Positions 7,161 to 15,821 are shown, numbered from the stretch's first letter. The stretch: 64,000 nt of DNA from Nocardioides pini (GCF_026712185.1 NZ_JAPPUX010000003.1:675838-739837); one strand, 5' to 3'. The notes: a model not told the origin generated them from the letters alone. Made by a program: numbers and translations.

Positions 7161-8692
7161 GCCGAGCCGCGTTCCTCCGGTCCGGTCAGCGCGAGCTCGC
7201 CCTCCGCCAGGGGGTCGTAGCGGTTGGCCGGCAGCGCCACCCACGCGGCCGCCGAGCCCGCCAGGCACAGCAGGCCGACCACGAGGCTCCCGCGCGAGAG
7301 ACCGTCGACGAAGGCCGTCTCCATCGCCCGGGTCACGCCGGGCACCTGGGCAGCGAGGGCGTCGGTGAAGCCCACGGAGTCGCGCGCCGCGTCGAGCGTC
7401 GCCGGGTCCAGTCGACCCTCGAGCAGCTCGACCAGCCGTGCGCCGTACAGCGAGGAGAAGAGCGAGCCCACCACGGCGACGCCCAGGGTGCCGCCCAGCT
7501 CGCGGGTGGCGTCGTTGACCGCTGACCCCACGCCGGCGCGGGCGGGAGGGAGCACCTGCATGATCGACTCGGTCGCGGGCGTGGTGATCAGGCCGAGGCC
7601 GAGTCCCATGAGGACCATCTGGGGCACCACGGTCGTGGCGTAGTCGACGTCCACGTCGATCGTCGACACCCACAGGAACGACGACCCGAGCAGGAGCATC
7701 CCGGTGCCCACGACCGCCTTGGTGCCCAGTCGCGGGGCCAGCTGGCCACCCGCGACGGAGGCGACCGCGATGGCGATCGCGACCGGCAGGATGCGGACGC
7801 CGGTGCCGAGTGCGGAGTAGTCGCGCAGGAACTGGAAGAACTGCGTGATGAGGAAGATGAACCCGAAGAGCGCGAAGAACGCGATGGTCACCGACGCGCA
7901 CGCCGCGCTGAACCGGCGGTCGGCGAACAGCGTGACGTCGAGCATCGGGTGCTCGGCGGCGCGCTCGATCGCCACGAAGGCGAGCGAGAGGGCGCCGGCG
8001 ACGGCGAAGCCCGACAGCGTCACCGTCGAGGTCCAGCCGTGCTCGGGCGCCTCGATGATGGTCCAGGTCAGGGTGCCGAGGGCGGCGACGGAGACCGCCA
8101 GGCCGGGCAGGTCGAGGGGTGGCACGCCCGGGTCGCGCGACTCCGGGACGAAGGCCAACGTCATCACGATCGCGACGAGGCCCACCGGGACGAGGGCCCA
8201 GAAGACGCTGTGCCACGAGAAGTGCTCGAGCAGCAGGCCGCCCGACACCGGGCCCAGCGCGACGCCCATGCCCACGGCGGCACCCCAGGTGCCGAGCGCG
8301 GTGGCACGCTCGCGGCGCTCGGTGAAGGCGTTGGCGATGATCGACAGCGTGGTGGGGAAGATCAGGGCGGCACTCGCTCCCATGACGACCCGCAGCGCGA
8401 CCAGCGCCTCGACGCTGTGCACGAGGGCAGCCGCGCCGCTGGCGGTCGAGAAGGCGGCGAGGCCGAAGACCAGCGAGGGCCGCCTGCCGAAGCGGTCGCT
8501 CAGGCTGCCCATCGCGAGGACCAGCGAGGCGAAGGCGAGGTTGTAGCCGTCGACGACCCACAGCAGCTCGCGCGTGTCGGCGTCGAGCTCGCGGGCGAGG
8601 CTGGGGAGCGCCACGTTGACGATCGTGGTGTCGAGGTTGATGGTCAGCGCGGCCAGGCACGTGGTCGCGAGGAGGGCTGCTCGGCGGTTCAT
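7157..8692 (-). CDS. MFS drug exporter, DHA2 (EmrB/QacA) family
   Basis: Predicted proton-driven multidrug efflux pump of about 14 transmembrane segments (511 aa). The N-terminus (LLATTCLAALTINLDTTIVN) carries the typical DHA2 motif D1 (LDxTIVNVALP) in helix 1. Motif A-like GSLSDRFGRRPSL and motif C-like WGAAVGMGVALGPVSGGLLL follow. The start is ATG at 8692, preceded by CCGGAG (5-8 nt upstream on the minus strand); the longer frame crosses the operator region and is rejected. It is divergently transcribed from a TetR gene whose likely operators cover the intergenic region, so substrate-induced efflux is likely. The drug specificity is not predictable. Confidence 0.94.
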   Translation of the reverse strand: MNRRAALLATTCLAALTINLDTTIVNVALPSLARELDADTRELLWVVDGYNLAFASLVLAMGSLSDRFGRRPSLVFGLAAFSTASGAAALVHSVEALVALRVVMGASAALIFPTTLSIIANAFTERRERATALGTWGAAVGMGVALGPVSGGLLLEHFSWHSVFWALVPVGLVAIVMTLAFVPESRDPGVPPLDLPGLAVSVAALGTLTWTIIEAPEHGWTSTVTLSGFAVAGALSLAFVAIERAAEHPMLDVTLFADRRFSAACASVTIAFFALFGFIFLITQFFQFLRDYSALGTGVRILPVAIAIAVASVAGGQLAPRLGTKAVVGTGMLLLGSSFLWVSTIDVDVDYATTVVPQMVLMGLGLGLITTPATESIMQVLPPARAGVGSAVNDATRELGGTLGVAVVGSLFSSLYGARLVELLEGRLDPATLDAARDSVGFTDALAAQVPGVTRAMETAFVDGLSRGSLVVGLLCLAGSAAAWVALPANRYDPLAEGELALTGPEERGSA

Positions 8693-8777
8693 GGCGACTC
8701 CGGAAGACGATGTTGACGGCGGTAACATCAGAGTGCGGCAGAATGTGACCGCTGTCAACATCGTCTAGTCTGGAGCT
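8693..8777. promoter_or_regulatory. TetR operator and divergent promoters (MFS exporter / TetR)
   Basis: A perfect 13-bp inverted repeat has arms at 8705-8717 (AGACGATGTTGAC) and 8754-8766 (GTCAACATCGTCT). Inside it lies a further GTAACATC half-site at 8722-8729, so GATGTTGAC/GTnAACATC motifs occur three times. The arms contain TTGAC(A/G), resembling -35 boxes facing both ways. TAGTCT (8766-8771) sits 6 nt before the tetR GTG. A repressor bound here would block both promoters, the classic arrangement for TetR-controlled efflux. Confidence 0.75.
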
Positions 8778-9413
8778 GTGACCCGCGCGCCCTACCACCA
8801 CGGCAACCTCCGCGAGGCGCTCGTGGAGGCCGGCGTCGAGGTGGTCCGCGACGGGGGGCCGGAGGCCCTCTCGCTGCGGGAGCTGGCCCGCCGGGTCGGG
8901 GTGTCGCACGCCGCGGCCTACCGCCACTTCGCCGACCGCGAGGCCTTGGTCGACGCGGTCGCCGAGCGGGCGATGCACGCGCTGCTAGCGGTCGTGCACG
9001 ACCGCCTCGCCCAGGTCGACGAGGTGGACCCGGTCATCCGCGCCCGCCGCCGCCTCGTGCAGATCGGGGTCGGCTACGTCGACTTCGCCCTCACCGAGCC
9101 GGGCCTGTTCCGGCTGCTCTTCACCGCCTACCCGGAGCCGCCCGAAGGCAAGGACCCCGACGGCGAGGATCCCTACAGCATGCTCAACGCCGCCCTCGAC
9201 GAGCTGGTCGCGGTGGGCTACCTCGACCCGCGCGACCGTCCGGGCGCCGACGTGACCTGCTGGTCGGCGGTCCACGGCTTCTCGGTCCTCAACGTCGAGG
9301 GTCCCCTCCGCGGCATGGCCGAGCCCGACCGGGACGCCGCCCTGACCGGCTTGCTGCTCGGGATCGACCGCGGGCTCGGGCGCCGGGGGGAGTGGCCGGC
9401 ACTCAGCCGCTGA
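8778..9413 (+). CDS. TetR-family transcriptional repressor with WHG-type C-terminal domain
   Basis: The 211-aa product has an N-terminal TetR helix-turn-helix (residues about 8-55: YHHGNLREALVEAGVEVVRD and the recognition region VSHAAAYRHFADREALVDAV). A ligand-binding domain follows, containing a conserved WSAVHGFSVL motif near residue 160, typical of the C-terminal domain often named WHG. It is divergent from the MFS exporter across an 85-bp operator region, so it most likely represses both itself and the pump. The GTG start at 8778 lies 6 nt downstream of TAGTCT. Confidence 0.93.
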   Translation: MTRAPYHHGNLREALVEAGVEVVRDGGPEALSLRELARRVGVSHAAAYRHFADREALVDAVAERAMHALLAVVHDRLAQVDEVDPVIRARRRLVQIGVGYVDFALTEPGLFRLLFTAYPEPPEGKDPDGEDPYSMLNAALDELVAVGYLDPRDRPGADVTCWSAVHGFSVLNVEGPLRGMAEPDRDAALTGLLLGIDRGLGRRGEWPALSR

Positions 9414-9492
9414 CGGGTCCTCGGCGGGTGGGACCCGCGCGCTACGGTCGGCACAGGTGCCCGACGGGGCCCGACGGAGACCGGAGGACCCT

Positions 9493-10683
9493 GTGGCCGA
9501 CGCCCCGCAGCACCACGACGTCCTGATCGTGGGTGGAGGGAACGCGGGCACCTCGCTCGCGGCCCGGCTGCTGCGTGACGGTGCTCCCGACGTCGCGGTG
9601 GTCGAGTCGCGTCCGGTGCACCGCTACCGGCCGCTGCTGAGCTATGTCGGCGGCGGCGAGGCCACGATGTCGTCCCTCTCGCGCCCGGCCGACAGCGTGG
9701 TCCCCGACGGGGGCACGACGCTGCGCGACGAGGTCGTGGCGGTCGATCCGGCCGCCATGTCCGTCGAGACCCGGTCCGGACGCCGCTTCACGTGCCGGAC
9801 GCTCGTCGTGTGCCCCGGTCTCGACGAGGACTGGGACGCCACGCCCGGCCTGCGGGAGGCGTACGACGCCGGGTGGGCCGCGTCGACCTTCGACGACGAC
9901 ACCGCCGCGCGGGTCTGGCCGGCGCTGCGCGGCCTGCGGTCCGGTCGGGTGGTCTTCACCGTCCCTCCCGAGCCGGCGCCGTGCGGCGCCACGGCGCTCA
10001 AGCCGCTGTTCATGGTCTGCGACCACTGGCGCCGCGCCGGCGTGCTGGACGACGTCGACGTGCACCTGGTGCTCCCCGGCGCGTCGCCGCTCGGTCTCGA
10101 CGGCCCGGACGCGCGGCTCGAGGAGGCGCTGGCGTCGTACGACGTCCGCGTCCACCGCGAGGCGGCGGTGTCCCGGCTGGCCGGCCGCAGCGTCACCCTG
10201 GCCACGCCGACGGGGGAGGAGGTGGTCGAGGACGTCGCCTTCGCCCACGTCGTCCCGCACTACCGGGCTCCCCGCTGGGTCGCCGACGCCGGGCTGGCGG
10301 GCGAGCACCCGGCCGGGCTCGTCGACGTCGACCCCCTCACGATGCGGCACCGCCGCTTCCCGGACGTGTGGTCGCTCGGCGACGTCGCCGACCTGCGGAC
10401 CCGGCCGTCCGGTGGAGCGCTGCGCAAGCAGGTGGCGATCCTCGCGCCGAACATCCTGGCCGCCCGCCTCGACCGCCCGCTGGGGCACTACGACGGCTAC
10501 ACCGTCATGCCGATCACCACCGCCCGCCACCGGCTGATGCTCGTCGAGGTCGACCGCGACGGCCGGTCGCAGCCCACGGTGCCGTGGCCCGACCTGACGA
10601 GGCCGCGGGCGGTGACGTGGTGGGTGGATCGCCACGTGCTGCCGCAGGTCTACTGGCGGCGGATCCTCCGCGGTCGGGTCTGA
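9493..10683 (+). CDS. FAD-dependent pyridine nucleotide-disulfide oxidoreductase, SQR-like
   Basis: Flavoprotein related to sulfide:quinone oxidoreductases and type II NADH dehydrogenases. The 396-aa product begins with a dinucleotide-binding GGGNAGTSLAARLL motif. In the middle it has EPAPCGATALKPLFM, which resembles the catalytic-cysteine segment of sulfide:quinone reductase, and a C-terminal FAD-binding VWSLGDVADL motif. The position equivalent to the second catalytic cysteine (GDC in canonical enzymes) is valine here. The start is GTG 9493, with GGAGG five bases upstream, in preference to the in-frame GTG at 9457. TACGGT at 9443-9448 could be the -10 of a leadered transcript. It converges on a degraded dehydrogenase. 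Enzymatic activity as a sulfide oxidase is uncertain. Confidence 0.82.
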   Translation: MADAPQHHDVLIVGGGNAGTSLAARLLRDGAPDVAVVESRPVHRYRPLLSYVGGGEATMSSLSRPADSVVPDGGTTLRDEVVAVDPAAMSVETRSGRRFTCRTLVVCPGLDEDWDATPGLREAYDAGWAASTFDDDTAARVWPALRGLRSGRVVFTVPPEPAPCGATALKPLFMVCDHWRRAGVLDDVDVHLVLPGASPLGLDGPDARLEEALASYDVRVHREAAVSRLAGRSVTLATPTGEEVVEDVAFAHVVPHYRAPRWVADAGLAGEHPAGLVDVDPLTMRHRRFPDVWSLGDVADLRTRPSGGALRKQVAILAPNILAARLDRPLGHYDGYTVMPITTARHRLMLVEVDRDGRSQPTVPWPDLTRPRAVTWWVDRHVLPQVYWRRILRGRV

Positions 10684-10687
10684 GGCC

Positions 10688-11077
10688 TCACTCGCTGTCG
10701 ACGACCACGACGACCTTGCCGGTCAGCGTGCCGGCGGCCGCGCGGGAGTGGACGTCGGTCACCTCGTCCAGGGACACCCGCTCGCCGACGTCGACGCGGA
10801 GGTCGCCCGCATCGACGCGGGAGACGAGCTCGGCGAGCTGGTCGGCATCGCTGCGGACGTAGAGGTCGATCCCGCGGACCTCGCGTTCGTCGTCGGAGGG
10901 CGCCGGCATCCAGACGGTGGTGCTGACCACGACGCCGCCGTCTCGCACGAGGCCGGCCAGCCGGGTGAAGTCCTCGGGTGAGATCGGCGCGAGGTTGAGC
11001 AGCACGTCGACCGGCTCGGCGACCGCGTCCACCGGGTCGGTCGCGAGCCCCACGGCGCCGCCGGCACCGGTGACCAG
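10688..11077 (-). pseudogene. remnant of an MDR-family (zinc-independent) NADP-dependent dehydrogenase
   Basis: The minus strand encodes a typical C-terminal half of a medium-chain reductase: VDVLLNLAPISPEDFTRLAG, then DGGVVVSTTVWMPAPSDD, GIDLYVRSDADQLAELV and GTLTGKVVVVVD. Upstream in frame, LVTGAGGAVGLA corresponds to the cofactor-binding loop. It runs directly into TDPVDAVAEPVD, so about 50 residues of the Rossmann fold and the whole N-terminal catalytic domain are missing. The open part (121 aa from a GTG) could be translated, but as an enzyme it is incomplete. It abuts the 3' end of the frameshifted AraC gene, so this small segment looks like a decaying pair. Confidence 0.75.
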
Positions 11078-11091
11078 GGGCCACCGTGGTC

Positions 11092-11974
11092 CTAGGGAGG
11101 CGGCTCGGCGCCGAGGGCGGTGTGGGCCGTGGGCCGTCTCGCCGCACGCAGCTGTGCGGGCGTGTCACCGCTGAAACGCACGACCTCGCGCGTCAGGTGG
11201 CTCTGGTCGGCGTACCCGTACCTCACCGCGACATCGGCGATCGAGTCGTGGTGGTGCAGTGCTGCCGCTGCTCGTTCGAAGCGCACCACGGCGGCGGCAA
11301 CCTTCGGAGTAGTGCCGATGACGTGCGAGAACCTCGTCGTCACGTGGCGGTGACTCATCCCCGTCTCGCTCACCAGGTCAGCGATGCGGGTCGATCCGTG
11401 GCTCGTGTGGATCTGGCGCCACATCCAGGCGACCATCGGGTCGGGCTCGTGCGAGCGCGCAGCGAGTCCGAGGAGTGCCTCGTCGAGCAGCGCGAAGCGT
11501 CGGTCCCAACGACCGGCCGACCACACCCGGTCACGGAACCCCTCGTCGAAGTCCGGGATCACATCGGTGAGGTCGACCACCTGGTTCGCGATCGCGGAAG
11601 CCGGAGCGCTGAAGAGCCGCGAGGCGCCGAGCGGGGTCACGTAGACCTGGAGACAGTGCTGGCTGGACTCGAAGGACGTCGTGGCGTGTCCGGGCATCGG
11701 GCCGGCGACGAACGAGTCCTTCGCCCCCGATGCCCACGCCGTGCGAGAGGTGCAGGATCTCCAACCCCGGCCCGAACGACAGGACGACCGGCAGCAAGGT
11801 GCCCGCAGGTTGGCGGCGCAGCACCGGCTCGTGGGAGTGCTCCCGGTAGCCGACCATGCCCGCGACCAGCCCACGGAGCCCGGGATGCACCGCGTGCCTG
11901 ACCAAGACGGGGCCAGTCGGCCCGCCGGCCACCGCGCGCACGTCGGCTCTCGCGTGAGGGTCGATTTCGTCCAA
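11092..11974 (-). pseudogene. AraC-family transcriptional regulator, frameshifted
   Basis: Two overlapping minus-strand frames together give one normal AraC-type regulator of about 294 aa. Frame A starts at TTG 11974 (MDEIDPHARADVRAV) and encodes the N-terminal sensing domain through GYREHSHEPVLRRQPAGTLL to LEILHLSHGVGIGG. Frame B continues KDSFVAGPMPGHATTSFESS to the C-terminal helix-turn-helix pair (GMSHRHVTTRFSHVIGTTPK, then SIADVAVRYGYADQSHLTRE). The switch is at a run of five C on the plus strand (11724-11728), where a one-base change restores the frame. Either the gene is inactivated or this is a sequencing error. It is divergent from the RibD/DHFR-like gene, its probable former target. 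Confidence 0.78.
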
Positions 11975-12023
11975 GGCACATCACCTTGCCGCGCAGCAGT
12001 CTGGGGTCAGAAAGGAGTACATC

Positions 12024-12617
12024 ATGCGCGAGCTGGTAGCGATCGAGTTCCTGTCGGTCGACGGAGTGATGCAAGGACTGGGATCCCCGGACGAGGATCG
12101 AGAGGGCGGCTTCAGGCACGGCGGATGGGGAGCCCCGTACGCCGAGGCCATCCACACCTCGACGAGCGAGGACGGGCTGAGCGGCACCAGCGCCTACCTC
12201 TTCGGCCGCAAGACCTACGAGAAGATGGCGGCGTTCTGGCCCCACCAGCCACCGAGCGACGTCATGGCCTCACACCTCACCTCCACCTCCAAGCACGTCG
12301 CCAGCACCACCCTGGGTGATGCCGACGCGACCTGGGACAACACGACGGTCATGTCCGGCGACCTCGCCACCGAGGTCGCGCGCCTGAAGGCCACCGGGAC
12401 CGGCGACATAGCCGTCCTCGGCAGTGGTGTCCTGGTGCGTGCACTCATGCAGCATGGCCTCGTCGACAGCCTCCGGCTGTTCGTGCACCCCCTCGTGCTC
12501 GGCTCCGGGAAGCGCCTGTTCCCCGAACTCGACGAGCCCTTGTCCCTCACCCTCACGAGCTGCGGGACCACCTCGTCGGGCAGCCTGGTGGTCTCCTACG
12601 ACCTCGCGCGCGGGTGA
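12024..12617 (+). CDS. dihydrofolate reductase-like (RibD C-terminal domain) protein
   Basis: The 197-aa product belongs to the RibD C-terminal/DHFR-like superfamily often called YyaP-type reductases. It contains VAIEFLSVDGVMQGLGSPDE at the N-terminus, LFGRKTYEKMAAFWP, and GSGVLVRALMQHGLVDSLRL, then VHPLVLGSGKRLFPE. These proteins bind NADPH-like cofactors, but physiological substrates are mostly unknown; a true folate or riboflavin role is not implied. The start at ATG 12024 is well supported by AAAGGAG six bases upstream. The gene is divergent from a frameshifted AraC regulator, with about 50 bp between. It is followed by the tad pilus cluster after a 109-bp gap. Confidence 0.9.
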   Translation: MRELVAIEFLSVDGVMQGLGSPDEDREGGFRHGGWGAPYAEAIHTSTSEDGLSGTSAYLFGRKTYEKMAAFWPHQPPSDVMASHLTSTSKHVASTTLGDADATWDNTTVMSGDLATEVARLKATGTGDIAVLGSGVLVRALMQHGLVDSLRLFVHPLVLGSGKRLFPELDEPLSLTLTSCGTTSSGSLVVSYDLARG

Positions 12618-12684
12618 CGACTGTCGATGGAGCAGTTCTCCACAACCTTTGCCTCGAGGCTGTTTTCCGGGGCCGTCTGCTGGG

Positions 12685-12690
12685 TAGCGT
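12685..12690 (+). promoter_or_regulatory. possible -10 of the tad operon
   Basis: TAGCGT lies 37 nt before the tadA ATG, with a poor TTTTCC-like -35 about 16 nt upstream. The same hexamer is used by other genes in the window (for example at 51469). GGGGAAGCAGG precedes the start codon as a loose ribosome-binding site. Confidence 0.35.
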
Positions 12691-12726
12691 CCCTCGTGCA
12701 GGACTTCTCGGGGAAGCAGGCACCAC

Positions 12727-13995
12727 ATGGCCGTTGATCGCGTCACGCGACCGCACGTCGACGACCTCGTCGAGCGGCTCGACCTCCAGGTGCGCGAGCG
12801 GGTGCGGCGCGAGGGCGTCGACCCGCAGCGCGAGGCCCTCGTCGTACGCCGCATCGCGGAGGACGTCGTCCGCGACCACGACAACCTCAGCCTCACGGGC
12901 GCGGTCGCCCCGGTCGCCGACGACAGCGCGATGGTGGGCGAGCTCGTCGCGCGCGTGTCGGGCTTCGGGCCGCTGCAGCCCTTCCTCGACGACCCGGAGG
13001 TCGAGGAGATCTGGATCAACGACCCGAGCCGGGTGTTCATCGCCCGCCGCGGGCGCCACGAGCTGACCAACCTCCGGCTCGATGCCGCCCAGGTCAGCGA
13101 GCTCGTGGAGCGGATGCTGAAGTCGAGCGGGCGCCGGCTCGACATCTCCACCCCCTTCGTCGACGCGATGCTGCCGGAAGGACACCGCCTCCACGTCGTC
13201 CTCGAGGGGATCACGCGGGGCTTCACCGCCGTCAACATCCGCAAGTTCCTCCTCCGGGCGCACCGGCTGTCCGACCTCGTCGCCCTCGGGAGCCTGACGC
13301 CCCAGGCGGCGCGCTTCCTCGAGGCATCGGTCCGCGCCGGCCTCAACGTCCTTGTCGCGGGAGGCACGCAGGCCGGCAAGACGACGATGCTGAACTGCCT
13401 CGCCGCCGCGGTGCCCGGGGGCGAGCGGGTGGTGAGCGCCGAGGAGGTCTTCGAGCTGCGCTTCGCCCATCCCGACTGGGTCGCGATGCAGACTCGGCAG
13501 GCCGGGCTGGAGCAGACGGGCGAGATCGTGCTGCGCGACCTCGTGAAGGAGGCGCTCCGGATGCGCCCGAGCCGCATCCTGGTCGGCGAGGTCCGCGCGG
13601 CCGAGTGCCTCGACCTGCTGCTCGCTCTCAACTCCGGCCTGCCCGGCATGTGCACGCTCCACGCCAACAGTGCGCGCGAGGCGCTGGTCAAGATGTGCAC
13701 GCTGCCGCTGCTGGCCGGCGACAACATCTCGGCGCGCTTCGTGGTGCCGACGGTTGCCACCAGCGTCGACCTGGTCGTGCACCTCGGCCTCGGCGCCGAC
13801 GGCGTACGCTGCGTCAACGAGATCGTGTCCGTGCCGGGGCGCGTGGAGGCCGACGTCATCGAGGTCGAGCCGATCTTCGTGCGCCACGGCCCCGAGCTGC
13901 GTCGCACCGGCGGCGTGCCCGCTCGCGTCGAGCGCTACGAGCGGGTCGGCATCGACGTCCACCAGCTGCTCTCCGCCGAGGAGGTCGCTCGCTGA
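12727..13995 (+). CDS. tadA: TadA/CpaF-type pilus secretion ATPase
   Basis: Hexameric ATPase that powers assembly of Flp/Tad pili. The 422-aa product has the N-terminal all-alpha region, then LVARVSGFGPLQPFLDDPEV and EIWINDP typical of CpaF. Walker A is GGTQAGKTT (about 212-220) and the Asp box/Walker B region is RMRPSRILVGEVR. The His box lies at GMCTLHANSAREALVKM. Walker A normally reads GGTGSGKTT; Gln-Ala replaces Gly-Ser here, a modest change seen in actinobacterial homologues. It heads a seven-gene tad operon; its stop overlaps the tadB start (TGATG). Confidence 0.95.
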   Translation: MAVDRVTRPHVDDLVERLDLQVRERVRREGVDPQREALVVRRIAEDVVRDHDNLSLTGAVAPVADDSAMVGELVARVSGFGPLQPFLDDPEVEEIWINDPSRVFIARRGRHELTNLRLDAAQVSELVERMLKSSGRRLDISTPFVDAMLPEGHRLHVVLEGITRGFTAVNIRKFLLRAHRLSDLVALGSLTPQAARFLEASVRAGLNVLVAGGTQAGKTTMLNCLAAAVPGGERVVSAEEVFELRFAHPDWVAMQTRQAGLEQTGEIVLRDLVKEALRMRPSRILVGEVRAAECLDLLLALNSGLPGMCTLHANSAREALVKMCTLPLLAGDNISARFVVPTVATSVDLVVHLGLGADGVRCVNEIVSVPGRVEADVIEVEPIFVRHGPELRRTGGVPARVERYERVGIDVHQLLSAEEVAR

Positions 13996-14849
13996 TGGGT
14001 GCGCTCGTCGGTCTCGGGGTGGGCATCGGCCTGCTGCTGATCTGGTCGGCCTTCGCCCTGCCGCGCCGGCCACGCCCGACGACGCCGGGCTCCTCGGCGC
14101 TGGGCCGCCTCCTCGGCCGGGCGGGCCTCGCGGACGTCACGCCGACGAGCGTGCTCTCGCTGTGCGCGGTGCTGTTCGCCGTGGCGTTCGCGCTCGTCCA
14201 GACGGTGTCGCGGACCGTCCCGGTGGCGGTCGTCTTCGCGGCCATGGCCGCCTACCTCCCGGTCGCGGTGCTGCGCCAGCGGGCGGCCCGACGGCTGCGC
14301 GACTTCGCCGAGGTGTGGCCGGAGGCGGTCGACAACCTCGCAAGCGCGGTCCGAGCCGGGCTCTCGCTGCCGGACGCCGTTGCGGCGCTCGGCACCAACG
14401 GGCCCGAGGCCCTGCGCGCCGACTTCGCCCGGTTCGCCCTCGACTACCAGGTCACCGGCCGGTTCGGGGAGTGCCTCGACCGGCTCAAGGACCGGCTCGC
14501 CGACCCCGTCGGCGACCGGGTCATCGAGGGGCTCCGGCTCGCCCGCGAGGTCGGCGGCGGCGACCTCGGGCGGCTGCTGCGCAACCTGTCCGGCTTCCTG
14601 CGCGACGACGCGCGCACCCGGTCCGAGCTGGAGGCGCGGCAGGCGTGGACCGTCAACGGTGCCCGCCTGGCGGTCGCCGCGCCGTGGATCGTGCTGCTCC
14701 TGATGTCGTTCCAGACCACGGCGATCCGGCAGTACGCCTCGCCGGGTGGCGTCCTCGTGCTGGGCATCGGCTTCGGCGTCTGCGTGCTCGCCTACTGGGC
14801 GATGATGCGCATCGGCCGTCTGCCGACCGAGAAGCGGATCCTGTCGTGA
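13995..14849 (+). CDS. tadB: TadB-like type II secretion/pilus inner-membrane platform protein
   Basis: The 284-aa membrane protein carries the GspF-type domain: FAEVWPEAVDNLASAVRAGL, then LPDAVAALG and LREVGGGDLGRLLRNLSGFL-like sequence. Hydrophobic helices lie at the N-terminus (residues 3-22, 50-90) and near the C-terminus (TFNGARLAVAAPWIVLLLM region). With TadC it forms the platform on which TadA acts. The start ATG 13995 shares one base with the tadA stop. The stop is overlapped by the tadC GTG at 14846. Confidence 0.9.
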   Translation: MGALVGLGVGIGLLLIWSAFALPRRPRPTTPGSSALGRLLGRAGLADVTPTSVLSLCAVLFAVAFALVQTVSRTVPVAVVFAAMAAYLPVAVLRQRAARRLRDFAEVWPEAVDNLASAVRAGLSLPDAVAALGTNGPEALRADFARFALDYQVTGRFGECLDRLKDRLADPVGDRVIEGLRLAREVGGGDLGRLLRNLSGFLRDDARTRSELEARQAWTVNGARLAVAAPWIVLLLMSFQTTAIRQYASPGGVLVLGIGFGVCVLAYWAMMRIGRLPTEKRILS

Positions 14850-15787
14850 GCACCGCCGTGTGGGGAGCCCTCCTCGGTGCCGTGGCCGGAGCCGGCCTGC
14901 TCCTGGTCGGGACGCGGATCGCCGTGCTGCGCCGGCCGCAGCTGTCGGACCGCGTGCTGCCCTACCTGCGCGACGTGCCCAGGCTCGACCAGTCCGTCGT
15001 GCTCCGACCGGCCACCTCCGCGCCGACCTCGGCCGCCGCGGGGATCTTCGGGCCTCTCCTGCGCCAGGCCGCCGACCTGGTCGAGCGGGTGCTCGGCGGG
15101 AGCACCTCCGTCCGCCGTCGGCTCCAGCGCGCCGGCCTCGACCGGACGGTCCAGGACTTCCGCACCGAGCAGGTCGTCTGGGGTCTGGTCGGCTTCGCCG
15201 CCGCGGCCGCCGTCGTGCTCCTGCGCGCGCTCGGCGGGGTCGGCGGGATCGGGTCGGGCGCGGTCTTCTGCGTGCTCGGCTTCGTGGGCGGCGTCCTCCT
15301 CCGCGACAACCGGCTCAGCGCGCAGGTGAAGGACCGCGAGCGGCAGGTCCTCGTCGAGTTCCCGACGGTCGCCGAGCTGCTGGCGCTGTCCGTCGCCGCC
15401 GGAGAGAGCCCGGTCGCCGCGCTCGACCGCGTCGTCCGCCGCAGCCACGGCGCCCTCTCCGACGACCTCGCCCAGGTGCTCGCCCGGATCCGCACGGGCG
15501 AGCCCGTCGGTGCTGCTTTCGAGTCGCTCGCCCGCTCCACGGGACTTCCGATCGTGGCCCGCTTCGCCACCGGGATCACCGTCGCGATGGAGCGCGGCAC
15601 CCCGCTCGCCGACGTGCTGCACGCCCAGGCCGCCGACGTACGAGAAGCGGGCCGCCGCCTGCTGATCGAGACCGCCGCCCGCAAGGAGATCGCGATGATG
15701 GCGCCCGTCGTCTTCTTCGTGCTGCCGGTGACGATCCTGTTCGCCTTCTATCCGGGGGTCCTGGGCCTGCGGCTCACCACCCCCTGA
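14846..15787 (+). CDS. tadC: TadC-like pilus inner-membrane platform protein
   Basis: The 313-aa product has a second GspF-type domain: VLVEFPTVAELLALSVAAGE, then SPVAALDRVVRR and GTPLADVLHAQAADVREAGR. The closing amphipathic/hydrophobic end KEIAMMAPVVFFVLPVTILF is typical of TadC. Transmembrane segments lie at residues about 5-24, 105-150 and 280-300. It is the partner of TadB in the pilus assembly platform. The GTG start overlaps the tadB stop (GTGA). A 34-nt gap with AAAGGA precedes the following pilin-like gene. Confidence 0.9.
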   Translation: MSTAVWGALLGAVAGAGLLLVGTRIAVLRRPQLSDRVLPYLRDVPRLDQSVVLRPATSAPTSAAAGIFGPLLRQAADLVERVLGGSTSVRRRLQRAGLDRTVQDFRTEQVVWGLVGFAAAAAVVLLRALGGVGGIGSGAVFCVLGFVGGVLLRDNRLSAQVKDRERQVLVEFPTVAELLALSVAAGESPVAALDRVVRRSHGALSDDLAQVLARIRTGEPVGAAFESLARSTGLPIVARFATGITVAMERGTPLADVLHAQAADVREAGRRLLIETAARKEIAMMAPVVFFVLPVTILFAFYPGVLGLRLTTP

Positions 15788-15821
15788 CGCCTTCCCTCGC
15801 ACCTCAACGAAAGGACAACCC

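Noticed and set aside
9457..10683. longer start (GTG 9457) for the SQR-like gene
   Set aside because: GTG 9493 has GGAGG at ideal spacing and places the cofactor motif near the N-terminus as in homologues.
12024..12617. folate-pathway dihydrofolate reductase
   Set aside because: The sequence fits the RibD C-terminal-like group, not FolA; no folate genes are adjacent.
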